Positions 1 through 11,975 are shown, numbered from the stretch's first letter. The stretch: DNA of 64,000 nucleotides from Mycobacterium sp. KBS0706 (GCF_005938675.2 NZ_VCCH02000022.1:38322-102321); one strand, 5' to 3'. Notes: generated by a model from the sequence alone, not told the origin. Made by a program: numbers and translations.

Positions 1-272
1 CGACCCCGGCCGAATACGGGGCGAAGCTGGAGGCGCAGGGCTTCCGTGTCGACAGCATCGGGCTGGTGCCGCGGCCGACGCCGCTGCCCACCGGCATGCG
101 CGGCTGGCTCGACACCTTCGCCAACCCGCTGCTCGACGGCATAGGCGGCGCGGCGCGGGCCGGGATCCTGGATGAGGTCGAGGGATTGCTGGCGCCCAGC
201 CTGCGCGACCAGTCCGCCAACTGGAGCGCCGACTATGTCCGGCTGCGCTTCGCCGCGACGCTGGCATCATGA
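1..272 (+). CDS. Class I SAM-dependent methyltransferase, C-terminal part
   Basis: Only the last ~89 codons are in the window and the reading frame is open from base 3, so the 5' end lies outside. The visible tail has the pattern VPRPTPLPTGMRGWL followed by a helical stretch and SADYVRLRF, which I recognise from the C-terminal cap of trans-aconitate-methyltransferase-like class I methyltransferases. The Rossmann SAM-binding motifs are not in the window, so the substrate cannot be judged. Its stop overlaps the start of the next gene (ATGA), suggesting translational coupling with the EamA transporter. Confidence 0.7.
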   Translation, partial: TPAEYGAKLEAQGFRVDSIGLVPRPTPLPTGMRGWLDTFANPLLDGIGGAARAGILDEVEGLLAPSLRDQSANWSADYVRLRFAATLAS

Positions 273-1183
273 CCGCCGCGGCGCGCGTGGACGGCAGCCG
301 GCGCGGCGAGGCGGTCGGCTATCTGCTGGCGATCCTCGGGGTGCTGGCCTTCTCCACCCGGCCGGTGCTGATCCGGCTGGGCTATGCCGAGGGCGTCGAC
401 GCCGAGACGCTGCTGGCGCTGCGCATGGGCCTGTCCCTGCCCTTCTTCGTGGCGATGTGGGCCTGGGCCCGGCGCCGGGCCGCGGGGCCGCTGGCGCCGG
501 GCGACCTGCTGCGCACCGCGGCGCTCGGGCTGCTCGGCTACTGGATCGCCAGCTATTGCGACTTCCTGGGGCTGCGCACGGTGCCGGCCGGGCTGGGCCG
601 GATCATCCTGTTCCTGTACCCGACCTTCGTGCTGGCGCTGTCGTCCGTGGTGCTCGGCCGGCGGCCGCAGCGGCGGGAGATCCTGTGCCTGGCGGTCGCC
701 TATGCCGGGCTGTTCCTGGTACTGGACGCCGCGGCCGACAGCTTCGACGCGGCCCGGCTGGGCGGCGCCGGGCTGATCCTGCTCAGCGCCCTGGCCTATG
801 CCGCCTATCTGGTCTGGGGCAGCGAGACGGTGCCGCGGATCGGCAGCACCCGGTTCACCGCCATCGCCATGATGACGGCCTGCGTCGCCTGCATCGCCCA
901 GTTCTTCGTGCTGCGCCCGGCCGACCACCTGCTGGTGTCCGGCAAGGTGCTGGGCATCGCCGCCTGGATCGCGGTGGTCGGCACGGTGCTGCCGGTCTGG
1001 GCGACCAGCGAGGCGCTGAAGCGGATCGGCGCCGCCCGGGCGTCGCTGCTGGGCGCGCTCGGGCCGGTCTCGACCATCCTCCTGGCCTGGGCCGGGATGG
1101 ACGAAGGGCTGACGGGATTGCAGGTGGTCGGGGCGCTTCTGGTGCTGGGCGGCGTCGGGCTGCTGACGCTGCCGCGACGCTGA
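269..1183 (+). CDS. EamA/DMT family drug-metabolite transporter
   Basis: A 304-residue polytopic membrane protein with about ten hydrophobic segments in two homologous halves, the usual EamA (DMT) architecture and length. Features of the family are visible: FSTRPVLIRLGY in the first helix, a Pro/Gly-rich LFLYPTFVLALS segment and the second-half repeat KRIGAARASLLGALGPV followed by a final leucine-rich helix. It overlaps the upstream methyltransferase stop by 4 nt, so the two are probably co-translated. The substrate is unknown; the family exports amino acids, purines or other metabolites across the inner membrane. Confidence 0.85.
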   Translation: MTAAARVDGSRRGEAVGYLLAILGVLAFSTRPVLIRLGYAEGVDAETLLALRMGLSLPFFVAMWAWARRRAAGPLAPGDLLRTAALGLLGYWIASYCDFLGLRTVPAGLGRIILFLYPTFVLALSSVVLGRRPQRREILCLAVAYAGLFLVLDAAADSFDAARLGGAGLILLSALAYAAYLVWGSETVPRIGSTRFTAIAMMTACVACIAQFFVLRPADHLLVSGKVLGIAAWIAVVGTVLPVWATSEALKRIGAARASLLGALGPVSTILLAWAGMDEGLTGLQVVGALLVLGGVGLLTLPRR

Positions 1184-1191
1184 CCGCAAGC

Positions 1192-1374
1192 TCAAGACAA
1201 CAGTGCGATGATCGCCGTAATGGCGCTGAGCACTACGGGTACGGCCACCCAGGCGACCGCGACCTCGGACCAGGACACTCGGGCGGACCGGGCTTCTGTC
1301 CCCGAACTCACCCATCCTTCGCTCTGCGCCATCGAATCGTCCGGCTCCAGGCCGGGCATTCCGATGATGCTCAT
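1192..1374 (-). CDS. Small putative membrane protein (60 aa)
   Basis: A 60-codon frame with an ATG preceded by a GGAG-type ribosome-binding site about 8 nt upstream. The N-terminal half is polar and the C-terminus is a single hydrophobic helix (VAVAWVAVPVVLSAITAIIALLS without charged residues), so it would be a tail-anchored inner-membrane peptide. It faces the 3' end of the EamA gene. I do not recognise the family; the clean hydrophobic tail and the RBS are the only support. Confidence 0.45.
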   Translation of the reverse strand: MSIIGMPGLEPDDSMAQSEGWVSSGTEARSARVSWSEVAVAWVAVPVVLSAITAIIALLS

Positions 1375-1506
1375 GTTCCAACTCCGCGCTTCGTTCCAGC
1401 GCAACGCCCCGACCGGACCATCCGACCGAGGCGCAGGTGGAACTATGGCGAAGTTGGCGGGCCGGCGCTGTGACCTAGGGCACAGACGGCCCGGAGAAGC
1501 CGGAAT

Positions 1507-1917
1507 TCAGCGCCAGTGGCCCTCGACCCAGACGCCCCGGCTCCAATAGCCCGGCACCCAGGCCCGCGCCGGCGGCGCCGCATAGACCGTGCGCGGCGGC
1601 GCGTCATAGACCGGTGGCGGAGCCCTGTAGACCCCATAGGCCGGCGGCGGAGCCCCATAGACCACCGGCGGCGGCCCGTAATAGACCGGGGGCGGCGGCG
1701 CATAATAGACCGGCGGCGGCGCGTAGAGCGGCAGGCCGATGCCGATGCTGACACCGGAATGCCAGCAGCAGCCGCCGTGCCATCCGCCCCAGCCGCCCCA
1801 ACCGCCGCGCCACCAGGCCTCGGCCGGGGTGGGAACCATCAGCGGCAGCGCGAGCGCGGCACCGAGCGCGGCGAATACCGCAGCGCGGCGCGGATTGACG
1901 TGGAACACCTTCAGCAT
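1507..1917 (-). CDS. Secreted Pro/Tyr/Gly-rich protein with a WVPGYW-type C-terminus
   Basis: About 136 residues. The start at 1917 gives a positively charged N-terminus (MLKVFHVNPRR), a hydrophobic core and an AEA cleavage site, a typical Sec signal peptide. The mature part opens with Gly/Trp repeats (WWRGGWGGWGGWHGG), continues with repeated PPPVYY units and ends in WVPGYWSRGVWVEGHW, the YXWxPGxW signature of small envelope proteins common in Proteobacteria. Likely exported to the periplasm or cell surface; no enzymatic role is expected. The RBS is weak, so the start rests on the signal peptide; a longer in-frame N-terminus to 1971 is possible but would bury it. Confidence 0.7.
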   Translation of the reverse strand: MLKVFHVNPRRAAVFAALGAALALPLMVPTPAEAWWRGGWGGWGGWHGGCCWHSGVSIGIGLPLYAPPPVYYAPPPPVYYGPPPVVYGAPPPAYGVYRAPPPVYDAPPRTVYAAPPARAWVPGYWSRGVWVEGHWR

Positions 1918-2078
1918 GGTGACACCATCTGTCTGAACGCGGCACGCCGAAGCGGGCGTGTCCCCTATCACACGAAGAGATGGTACACCGCCGTCGCGGA
2001 CGGCAAGACGATTTACCGCAAATTAATGCGACGGATGACACGGGCGCGATTGCGCCCGTGTCATCCGCGGATCGGTCC

Positions 2079-2921
2079 TCAGGCCTGGACCGTCTTCTGG
2101 GCCTGCTCGCCCAGCTTCTCGATGCCGAGGCGGATGGTCTGGCCGGCCTTGAGGTATTTCGGCGGCTTCTGGCCCATGCCGACGCCCGGCGGGGTGCCGG
2201 TGGAGATGATGTCGCCGGTCCGCAGCCCCATGAACTGGCTGAGATAGCTGACCAGGAACGGCGTCTTGTAGACCATCGTCTTGGTCGAGCCGTTCTGGTA
2301 GCGGTGGCCGTCGACCTCGAGCCACATATGCAGGTTGTCGTAATCGCCGACCTCGTCCGGCGTCACCAGCCAGGGGCCGGTCGGGCCGAAGGTGTCGCAG
2401 CTCTTGCCCTTGGTCCACTGGCCGTGGCGTTCGGTCTGGAAGGCGCGCTCGGACACGTCGTTGATGACGCAGAAGCCGGCGACATGGCTCATCGCGTCGG
2501 CCTCGGACACGTATTTCGCCGGCTTGCCGATGACGATGCCGAGCTCGACCTCCCAGTCGGTCTTCTCGCTGGCGCGCGGGATCTCGACATCGTCATTCGG
2601 GCCGACGATGGCGCTGGTGGCCTTCATGAAGATGATCGGCTCCGGCGGCACGGTGGCGCCGGTCTCGGCGGCGTGGTCGGAGTAGTTCAGGCCGATGCAG
2701 ATGAACTTGCCGGTGCCGGCGACACAGGCGCCGTAGCGCGGGTTGCCGGAGACGACCGGCAGAGTGGCCGGGTCGAGGCCCTTCAGCCGGGCGATGCCGG
2801 CGGGGGTCAGCGCGTCGCCGGCGATGTCGGGGACCACGCCCGACAGGTCGCGGATCCGGCCCTCGGCGTCGAGCAGGCCCGGCTTCTCCTGCCCCGCGGG
2901 GCCGTAGCGCAGCAGCTTCAT
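2079..2921 (-). CDS. Fumarylacetoacetate hydrolase family protein, likely 2,4-diketo-3-deoxy-L-fuconate hydrolase type
   Basis: 280 residues, the normal length of the short FAH group. After a ~65-residue N-terminal domain come the family signatures ICIGLNYSDHAAE, PIIFMKATSAIVGP, the EVELG metal-binding Glu pair, NDVSER (metal Asp) and DIISTGTPPGVG. GGGAGAG precedes the ATG closely. These enzymes cleave 2,4-diketo acids or related substrates in the cytosol. The adjacent upstream SDR is close to the 2-keto-3-deoxy-L-fuconate dehydrogenase/BDH2 type, so the pair may form the last steps of the non-phosphorylative L-fucose or L-rhamnose route. That function is inferred from pairing and resemblance. 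Confidence 0.85.
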   Translation of the reverse strand: MKLLRYGPAGQEKPGLLDAEGRIRDLSGVVPDIAGDALTPAGIARLKGLDPATLPVVSGNPRYGACVAGTGKFICIGLNYSDHAAETGATVPPEPIIFMKATSAIVGPNDDVEIPRASEKTDWEVELGIVIGKPAKYVSEADAMSHVAGFCVINDVSERAFQTERHGQWTKGKSCDTFGPTGPWLVTPDEVGDYDNLHMWLEVDGHRYQNGSTKTMVYKTPFLVSYLSQFMGLRTGDIISTGTPPGVGMGQKPPKYLKAGQTIRLGIEKLGEQAQKTVQA

Positions 2922-2970
2922 CGGTGTTCTCTCCCTGGAGTCTCGGGTGGTGGGCGGCCGGAAGCCGCTA

Positions 2971-4822
<1,852 letters not shown>

Positions 4823-4910
4823 AGGCCGCAGGGGCGAGGGGGAGCGTTGAAACCGAGGCGGCACGACATCATGTACCCGGATCAAGGACTTACCCCCAGA
4901 GATCCGAGCC

Positions 4911-5843
4911 ATGGATGACCCGTATGCCGTGCTGGGCGTGGCCCGCACCGCCAGCGAGGACGAGATCCGGCGGGCCTATCGCAAGCTCGCCAAGAAGCAC
5001 CACCCCGACCTGAACCAGGGCGACGCGCGCGCCGAGGAGCGGTTCAAGGCGGTGTCGACCGCCTATGACCTGTTGAGCGACGCCGAGAAGCGCCGCCGCT
5101 TCGACGCCGGCGAGATCGACGCCAACGGCGCCGAGCGCGCCTATGCCCGCCGGCCCGGCGGCGGCTGGGCCGGAAGCGGCGCCGGCGGCACGCGGTACCA
5201 GCGCACCGACACCTACGACGCCTTCACCGATGCCGGCGACCTCGACGACATCCTGCGCGGCATGTTCGGCCAGGGCGGCGCCAGGGCCGCCGGCGGCAGG
5301 GCCGGCGCCAAGGGCCGCGACATCAGCTACACGCTGCGGGCCGAGTTCCGCCTCGCCGTCGAGGGCGGCGAGACCACGGTGACGCTGGCCGACGGCCGCT
5401 CGCTCAAGATCACCCTGCCGGTCGGCCTGACCGACGGCCAGACCATCCGCTTGCGCGGCCAGGGCGAGAAGGGCGGGCGCGGCGTGCCCGGCGACGCGCT
5501 GATCGAGGTCCGGATCATGCCCGACCCGGTGCTGGAGCGCGACGGCAACGATATCCGCATGACCCTGCCGGTGTCGCTGCAGGAGGCGGTGCTGGGCGGC
5601 CGCGTCGAGGTGCCGACGCTGGTCGGCCCGGTGATGCTGACCATCCCCAAGGGCGCCAACAGCGGCGCGGTGCTGCGGCTGAAGGGCAAGGGCGTGCGCA
5701 GCGCGACCGGCGACAGCCGCGGCGACCAGTATGTGAAGCTGGCGGTGACCCTGCCCGACCCGGCCGACCCGGAGCTTGTCCGCTTCGTCGAGGAGTGGGG
5801 CGCGAGCCACCCCTACGACCCGCGCAAGGGTAAGATCCGGTAG
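4911..5843 (+). CDS. DnaJ/CbpA-like J-domain co-chaperone without zinc finger
   Basis: 310 residues. Residues 1-65 form a J domain with the HPD triad at 31-33 (KKHHPDL), needed to stimulate DnaK ATPase. A Gly/Arg-rich linker follows (about 75-130), then the two beta-sandwich substrate-binding domains typical of class B J-proteins (VTLADGRSLKITLPVGLTDG; IRLRGQGEKG; VEVPTLVGPVMLTIPKG). There is no CxxCxGxG cluster, which separates it from DnaJ and matches CbpA-type proteins. It stands alone, with no dnaK or grpE nearby. Cytosolic. Confidence 0.88.
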   Translation: MDDPYAVLGVARTASEDEIRRAYRKLAKKHHPDLNQGDARAEERFKAVSTAYDLLSDAEKRRRFDAGEIDANGAERAYARRPGGGWAGSGAGGTRYQRTDTYDAFTDAGDLDDILRGMFGQGGARAAGGRAGAKGRDISYTLRAEFRLAVEGGETTVTLADGRSLKITLPVGLTDGQTIRLRGQGEKGGRGVPGDALIEVRIMPDPVLERDGNDIRMTLPVSLQEAVLGGRVEVPTLVGPVMLTIPKGANSGAVLRLKGKGVRSATGDSRGDQYVKLAVTLPDPADPELVRFVEEWGASHPYDPRKGKIR

Positions 5844-5968
5844 GTATGTGAGCCAAACCGGGTTCGCGACGGCGGACCCGGCCGGCACTTGTTCAAAACG
5901 ATCGTCTTCCTATCCCTGCGACAAAAGCAGGTTTGACGCCGCCGCGGACCGGCGCGATAAGCCGATTC

Positions 5969-7036
5969 ATGCACTCCGTCCCTGCCGCCGCGGCCCTGCG
6001 CCCTACCACCGCCCCTGCCACCCGCCCGGTCGCGTGGTGGCTGTTCCTGTGCGCCGCGATGGTCTTCGCCATGGCGGTGATCGGCGCCGTCACGCGGCTG
6101 ACCGAAAGCGGCCTGTCGATCGTCGAATGGGCGCCGATCAAAGGAGCGCTGCCGCCGCTGTCGGACCAGGCCTGGCAGGATGCCTTCGTCGCCTACAAGG
6201 CGACGCCGGAGTACCTGTACAAGAACACCGGCATGTCGCTGGAGGCGTTCCAGCAGATCTTCTTCTGGGAATGGCTGCACCGGCTGTGGGGCCGGCTGAT
6301 CGGCCTGGTGTTCGCCGCCGGCCTGGCCTGGTTCTGGTGGCGCGGCGGGCTCGACCGCGGCCTGCGGCTGCGCCTGCTTGGCCTGCTGGTGCTGGGCGGG
6401 CTGCAGGGGGCGCTGGGCTGGTTCATGGTGATGAGCGGCCTGGTCGACCGGCCTTCGGTCAGCCATTACCGGCTGGCCGCGCATCTCGGCCTGGCCGTGC
6501 TGCTCTATGCCCTGATCCTGTGGACCGCCTACGGGCTGGTGCTGCCGCGGCTCGGCGATTTCGCCAAGGCTCCGTCGCTGCGCCGCCACGCCTCGATCGC
6601 GATCGGCTGCGTCGCCGTCACCATGTGCTGGGGCGCCTTCGTCGCCGGGCTGGACGCCGGACAGGTCTACAACACCTTCCCGCTGATGGACGGGCGGCTG
6701 CTGCCGCCGCCGGAATCCTTCAGCATCATCCCGGCCTGGCTGAACTGGTTCGACAACACCGCCCTGGTGCAGTTCACCCATCGCTGGCTGGCCATCGGCA
6801 CGTCGCTCGTGGTGCTGTCCCTGGCCGCCCGCTGCAGCCGTACGGCGGTGGTCGGCTGGGGCCATCTGGCCGGGCTGATGGTGGCGGTCCAGGTCGGTCT
6901 CGGCATCTCCACCCTGCTCACGCAGGTGCCCGTCTGGCTGGGGGCGATGCACCAGGCGGGGGCGCTGCTTCTTCTGGCCCTGCTGCTGGCGCTGCGTTTC
7001 GTAACCCGGCCGGTTTCGGAATCGCGGCTCAGATGA
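5969..7036 (+). CDS. ctaA: Heme A synthase (COX15/CtaA)
   Basis: About 355 residues with eight hydrophobic helices. Signatures of COX15-type heme A synthase are present: GAVTRLTESGLSIVEW, EFxxIFxxE-type FFWEWLHRLWGR with a heme-ligating His, SHYRLAAHL, FVAGLDAGQVYNTFP and QFTHRWLA, and AMHQAGALLLL. It converts heme O to heme A in the inner membrane for aa3-type cytochrome oxidase. The ATG at 5969 is chosen; a TTG at 5933 with AGCAGG upstream would add 12 residues and is a real alternative. No cytochrome oxidase genes are in the window, so it stands apart from the cox cluster. Confidence 0.92.
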   Translation: MHSVPAAAALRPTTAPATRPVAWWLFLCAAMVFAMAVIGAVTRLTESGLSIVEWAPIKGALPPLSDQAWQDAFVAYKATPEYLYKNTGMSLEAFQQIFFWEWLHRLWGRLIGLVFAAGLAWFWWRGGLDRGLRLRLLGLLVLGGLQGALGWFMVMSGLVDRPSVSHYRLAAHLGLAVLLYALILWTAYGLVLPRLGDFAKAPSLRRHASIAIGCVAVTMCWGAFVAGLDAGQVYNTFPLMDGRLLPPPESFSIIPAWLNWFDNTALVQFTHRWLAIGTSLVVLSLAARCSRTAVVGWGHLAGLMVAVQVGLGISTLLTQVPVWLGAMHQAGALLLLALLLALRFVTRPVSESRLR

Positions 7037-7284
7037 GGCCAAGAAGAAAGTAAAGAACAAGCGCGACGCCGATTCGAAACTTTCCTGTTTGCGACTTTTG
7101 CAAGGCTTGAAACCCGCGCCGGATTCATAGCAGACCCGCGAATTCGATTGCTCAAATGCGGTCGAAACGATACCGTCCACGCCATCACTCCTGGCTGGTG
7201 GGAGACGGACGAGCGCGCGCCCGTTGGGGCGCGTCTTGCAAACAAACCAGTGACCGGGAAACCGGAAACAGTAGGGGCGAACAC
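7037..7284 (+). promoter_or_regulatory. Leader/promoter region of the opp operon
   Basis: This 248-bp gap before oppA holds no convincing gene. It begins AT-rich (around 7040-7130, with TTGAAA- and TTGCAA-type -35 candidates) and then becomes GC-rich. A short hairpin GCGCGCCC-GTTG-GGGCGCGT lies near 7217-7236, about 50 nt before the start codon, and could influence leader structure. AGGGG sits 6-9 nt before the oppA ATG. The exact promoter cannot be fixed by eye. Confidence 0.3.
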
Positions 7285-8889
7285 ATGCACAGCTTCACCA
7301 AAATCCTGGCGCGCGGGCTGCTTGCCGCCGCCCTCCTGGGCAGCGTTTCAAGCGCGGCCCTGGCCGAGATGGTGCTCAACCGCGGCAACGGCTCCGAGCC
7401 GGAGACGCTGGACGTTCACAAATCCTCGGGCGTGCCCGAATCCTTCATCCAGATGGACCTCTTCGAGGGTCTTCTGATGGCCGACGCCAAGGGCGAGCCG
7501 GTTCCCGGCCAGGCCGAGAGCTACACCGTCTCCGACGACGGCCTGACCTACACCTTCAAGCTGCGCCAGAACGCGAAGTGGTCTGACGGTACCCCGGTGA
7601 CCGCCGATGACTGGGTGTTCTCGATGCGCCGGCTGATCGACCCGAAGACGGCCAGCGACTACGGCTACTTCCTCGACCAGGTCGTCAACGCCCGCGACAT
7701 CCGCCTGGGCCAGAACGGCAAGAAGCTCGAGGACATGGGCGTCAAGGCGGTCGACGACCACACCCTCGAGGTCAAGCTGGTGGCGCCGACCCCGTATTTC
7801 GTGTCGTCGCTGCTGCACCACTCGACCCACCCGATCAGCAAGGCCAATTACGAGAAGTTCGGCGACGACTTCGTCAAGCCGGGCAACATGGTCTCGAACG
7901 GCGCCTACATGCTGGCCGAGGCGGTGCCGCAGGGCTATGTCAAGGTGGTCAAGAACCCGAATTACTGGGATGCGGCCAACGTCAAGATCGACACGGTCAT
8001 GTTCTACCCGACCGAGGACATCGACGCCGAGTTGCAGCGCTTCAAGGCCGGCGAGCTCGACATGACCTATGAGCTGCCGAGCCAGCAGATCCCGACCCTG
8101 AAGAAGGAAATCCCGGACCAGATCCACATCACGCCGTATTTCGGCACCTACTTCTACGCGTACAACCTCACCAAGGAGCCGTGGAAGAGCAACGCCGACC
8201 TGCGGCGCGCCCTGTATCTGGCGATCGACCGCGACACGCTGATCAAGCATGTGACGCAGGCCGACCAGCTGCCGGCCTATAGCTTCGTGCCGCCGGGCAC
8301 CGACAACTACCCGGGCTTCGAGCCCGACGTGGCCAAGATGACCCAGGCCGAGCGCGACGCCAAGGCCAAGGAGCTGTTCGCCAAGGCCGGCTACGGCCCG
8401 GACAAGCCGCTGAAGCTGGAGATCACCTACAACACCAGCGAGAACCACAAGAAGGTGGCCGTCGCCATCGCCGCGATGTGGAAGAAGACGCTGGGCGTCG
8501 ACGTCACCCTGCAGAACCAGGAATGGGGCACGTTCCAGGAGACGCGCGACAAGAAGCAGTTCCCGGACATCGCCCGCCATGGCTGGATCGGCGACTACAA
8601 CGACGCCAACAACTTCCTCGAGCTCGAGACCCAGTACATCGGTGAGCAGAACACCTCGGAGTACAACAATCCGAAGTTCGACGACCTGATGAAGAAGGCC
8701 GGCCTCGAGACCGATCTCGCCAAGCGCGGCGAGCTGATGGTCGAAGCCGAGAAGATGATGATCCAGGATCTGCCGATCATCCCGATCTACTTCTACACCA
8801 CCAAGCATGCCGTCTCGCCGGCCGTGAAGGGCTGGGAGGACAACGTGCAGGACTACCACCTGTCGCGCTGGCTCTCCGTCGAGCGGTAA
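7285..8889 (+). CDS. oppA: Oligopeptide ABC transporter substrate-binding protein
   Basis: 534 residues, the size of OppA-type (SBP family 5) proteins. Residues 1-28 are a Sec signal peptide ending ALA-E. The mature protein shows NRGNGSEPETLDVHK, the family motif KLRQNAKWSDGTPVTADDWVFS, the TYELPSQQIP region and QNQEWGTFQETRDKKQFPDIARHGW, all typical of peptide-binding OppA/MppA proteins. It binds peptides in the periplasm and delivers them to OppBCDF. First gene of the operon; a strong stem-loop separates it from oppB, as is common where the binding protein must be made in excess. Confidence 0.92.
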   Translation: MHSFTKILARGLLAAALLGSVSSAALAEMVLNRGNGSEPETLDVHKSSGVPESFIQMDLFEGLLMADAKGEPVPGQAESYTVSDDGLTYTFKLRQNAKWSDGTPVTADDWVFSMRRLIDPKTASDYGYFLDQVVNARDIRLGQNGKKLEDMGVKAVDDHTLEVKLVAPTPYFVSSLLHHSTHPISKANYEKFGDDFVKPGNMVSNGAYMLAEAVPQGYVKVVKNPNYWDAANVKIDTVMFYPTEDIDAELQRFKAGELDMTYELPSQQIPTLKKEIPDQIHITPYFGTYFYAYNLTKEPWKSNADLRRALYLAIDRDTLIKHVTQADQLPAYSFVPPGTDNYPGFEPDVAKMTQAERDAKAKELFAKAGYGPDKPLKLEITYNTSENHKKVAVAIAAMWKKTLGVDVTLQNQEWGTFQETRDKKQFPDIARHGWIGDYNDANNFLELETQYIGEQNTSEYNNPKFDDLMKKAGLETDLAKRGELMVEAEKMMIQDLPIIPIYFYTTKHAVSPAVKGWEDNVQDYHLSRWLSVER

Positions 8890-8904
8890 GAACGGTTCCG
8901 TGAC

Positions 8905-8942
8905 GATGCCCGCCCCCCGGTTCCACCCGGAGGGCGGGCATC
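8905..8942 (+). terminator. Intra-operon stem-loop between oppA and oppB
   Basis: An 11-bp perfect stem GATGCCCGCCC (8905-8915) / GGGCGGGCATC (8932-8942) with an additional inner CCGG/CCGG pairing, followed by GCCCTTTT. It lies 15 nt after the oppA stop. It can act as a partial terminator or 3'-end stabiliser giving more oppA than oppBCDF transcript. This role is inferred from its position. Confidence 0.7.
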
Positions 8943-8999
8943 GCCCTTTTCACCCCCACGACATGTCCGGCATTCCGGCGGGGGCAGGGATTTGAAACG

Positions 9000-9920
9000 A
9001 TGCTGACCTATGCCGTGCGCCGCATCCTCGGCGCCATCCCGACCATCCTCGTGATCATCGCGATCGCGTTCTTCATGATCCGGCTGGCGCCCGGCGGCCC
9101 CTTCGCCGGCGACAAGCCGCTGCCGATCGAGATCAAGCGGAACCTGGAGAAGGCCTATCACCTGGATGAGCCGCTCTACATGCAGTTCGGCCGCTATATG
9201 GGCAACGTGCTGCAGGGCGATTTCGGGCCGTCGTTCAAATACAAGGACTATTCGGTCAACGACCTGATCTATCAGGGCTTTCCCTATTCGCTGCAGCTCG
9301 GCCTGATCGCGATCGCGATCGCCAGTTTCTTCGGCATCCTGTTCGGCACCATCGCCGCGCTGAAGCAGAATTCCCCCGGCGACTACGGCACCATGGCGAT
9401 CGCCATGGTCGGCATCACCATTCCGAATTTCGTCGTGGCACCGCTGCTGATCCTGATCTTCGCCGTGACCTGGCGGGTGCTGCCCGCGGGTGGCATCGCC
9501 GGCGGCTGGACCTCCTTCATCCTGCCGATCATCGCGCTGTCGCTGCCGCCGACCGCCTATATCGCCCGGCTGACCCGGGCCAGCATGATCGAGGTGCTGC
9601 GCTCGAACTTCATCCGCACGGCCCGGGCCAAGGGCCTGCCGGAGCGGATCACCATCGTCCGCCACACGCTGAAGGCCGGCCTCTTGCCGGTGGTCTCCTA
9701 TCTCGGCCCCGCCACCGCCGGCATCATCACCGGCTCGGTCGTGATCGAGCAGATCTTCGGCATCCCCGGCATCGGCCGCTACTTCGTGCAGGCCTCGCTG
9801 AACCGCGACTACACGCTGGTGATGGGCACGGTGATCTTCTTCGCCGTGCTGATCATCCTGTTCAATCTCATGGTCGACTTGCTGTACGGCGCGCTCGACC
9901 CGCGCGTGCGCTACGATTGA
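9000..9920 (+). CDS. oppB: Oligopeptide ABC transporter permease OppB
   Basis: 306 residues, inner-membrane permease of the BPD_transp_1 family. The N-terminal MLTYAVRRILGAIPTILVIIAIAFFMIRLAPGGPF is the standard OppB/DppB first helix; the EAA loop is visible as IRTARAKGLPERITIVRHTLKAGLLPVVSYLG, which contacts the ATPase subunits. Near-Gly C-terminal IFGIPGIGRYFVQA is also typical. AGGGA precedes the ATG. It pairs with OppC, whose gene starts 10 nt downstream. Confidence 0.93.
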   Translation: MLTYAVRRILGAIPTILVIIAIAFFMIRLAPGGPFAGDKPLPIEIKRNLEKAYHLDEPLYMQFGRYMGNVLQGDFGPSFKYKDYSVNDLIYQGFPYSLQLGLIAIAIASFFGILFGTIAALKQNSPGDYGTMAIAMVGITIPNFVVAPLLILIFAVTWRVLPAGGIAGGWTSFILPIIALSLPPTAYIARLTRASMIEVLRSNFIRTARAKGLPERITIVRHTLKAGLLPVVSYLGPATAGIITGSVVIEQIFGIPGIGRYFVQASLNRDYTLVMGTVIFFAVLIILFNLMVDLLYGALDPRVRYD

Positions 9921-9930
9921 GGACGCGGCG

Positions 9931-10848
9931 ATGACCGACGCCACCATCGGAACCCTTCCGCCCCCGGCCGCCAAGCCGATCAAAGGCCGCAGCCTGTGGC
10001 AGGACGCCTGGCGGCGCTTGCGCGGCAACAAGGCGGCCATCGCCAGCGTCGCGGTGCTGGCCCTGATCGCGATCGCCTGCATCGTCGGGCCCTATCTCCT
10101 GCCTTGGGGGCTGGACGAGGTCGACTACACCGCCTTCACCGCACCGCCGAGCTTCGCGGCCGCGGACGACGGCACCGCCGCGCATTATTTCGGCACCGAG
10201 GCGAATGGCCGCGACCTGCTGGTCCGCACCCTCTATGGCGGCCAGATCTCGCTGATGGTCGGCATCGTCGGCACCCTGGTCAGCCTGATCATCGGCGTGG
10301 CCTATGGCGCAACCTCCGGCTTCCTGGGCGGCCGGGTCGACAGCATGATGATGCGCGTCGTCGACGTGCTGTATTCGCTGCCGTTCATGTTCTTCGTCAT
10401 CCTGCTGATGGTGTTCTTCGGCCGGCACATCTTCCTGATCTTCGTCGCCATCGGCGCGGTGAACTGGCTGGACATGGCGCGCATCGTCCGGGGCCAGACC
10501 CTGTCGATCAAGCGCAAGGAATACATCGAGGCGGCGCATGCCTGCGGCGTGTCGAGCTGGGGCATCATCCGCAAGCACGTGATCCCGAACACGCTCGGTC
10601 CCGTCATCGTCTACATGTCGCTGACCGTGCCGCAGGTGATCCTGCTGGAAAGCTTCCTGTCCTTCCTCGGCCTCGGGGTGCAGGAGCCGATGACGAGCTG
10701 GGGCGTGCTGATCTCGGAAGGCGCCCGCAGCATGACCATCGCCTGGTGGATGCTGGTGTTCCCGGCCGTGTTCCTGGCCGTCACCCTGTTCTGCCTCAAC
10801 TTCATCGGGGACGGGCTGCGCGACGCCCTCGACCCGCGCGATCGCTGA
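9931..10848 (+). CDS. oppC: Oligopeptide ABC transporter permease OppC
   Basis: 305 residues. It has the OppC-type N-terminal cytosolic extension and first helix (QDAWRRLRGNKAAIASVAVLAL), the periplasmic YFGTEANGRDLLVRTLYGG signature and the EAA loop (ARIVRGQTLSIKRKEYIEAA...SSWGIIRKHVIPN). The C-terminal motif LLESFLSFLGLGVQEPMTSWG is diagnostic for DppC/OppC permeases. Forms the translocation pore with OppB. The next gene starts 4 nt after its stop, so translation is likely coupled. Confidence 0.93.
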   Translation: MTDATIGTLPPPAAKPIKGRSLWQDAWRRLRGNKAAIASVAVLALIAIACIVGPYLLPWGLDEVDYTAFTAPPSFAAADDGTAAHYFGTEANGRDLLVRTLYGGQISLMVGIVGTLVSLIIGVAYGATSGFLGGRVDSMMMRVVDVLYSLPFMFFVILLMVFFGRHIFLIFVAIGAVNWLDMARIVRGQTLSIKRKEYIEAAHACGVSSWGIIRKHVIPNTLGPVIVYMSLTVPQVILLESFLSFLGLGVQEPMTSWGVLISEGARSMTIAWWMLVFPAVFLAVTLFCLNFIGDGLRDALDPRDR

Positions 10849-10852
10849 GCTC

Positions 10853-11965
<1,113 letters not shown>

Positions 11966-11975
11966 GGCCCGCGCC

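Noticed and set aside
233..1381. Long minus-strand open frame opposite the EamA gene
   Set aside because: Composition is Arg/Gln/Pro/His-rich as expected of a GC-rich antisense frame; the plus-strand gene has clear family signatures.
5858..5881. Short inverted repeat CCGGGT/ACCCGG after the J-protein gene
   Set aside because: Only 6 bp and no T-tract; too weak to call a terminator.
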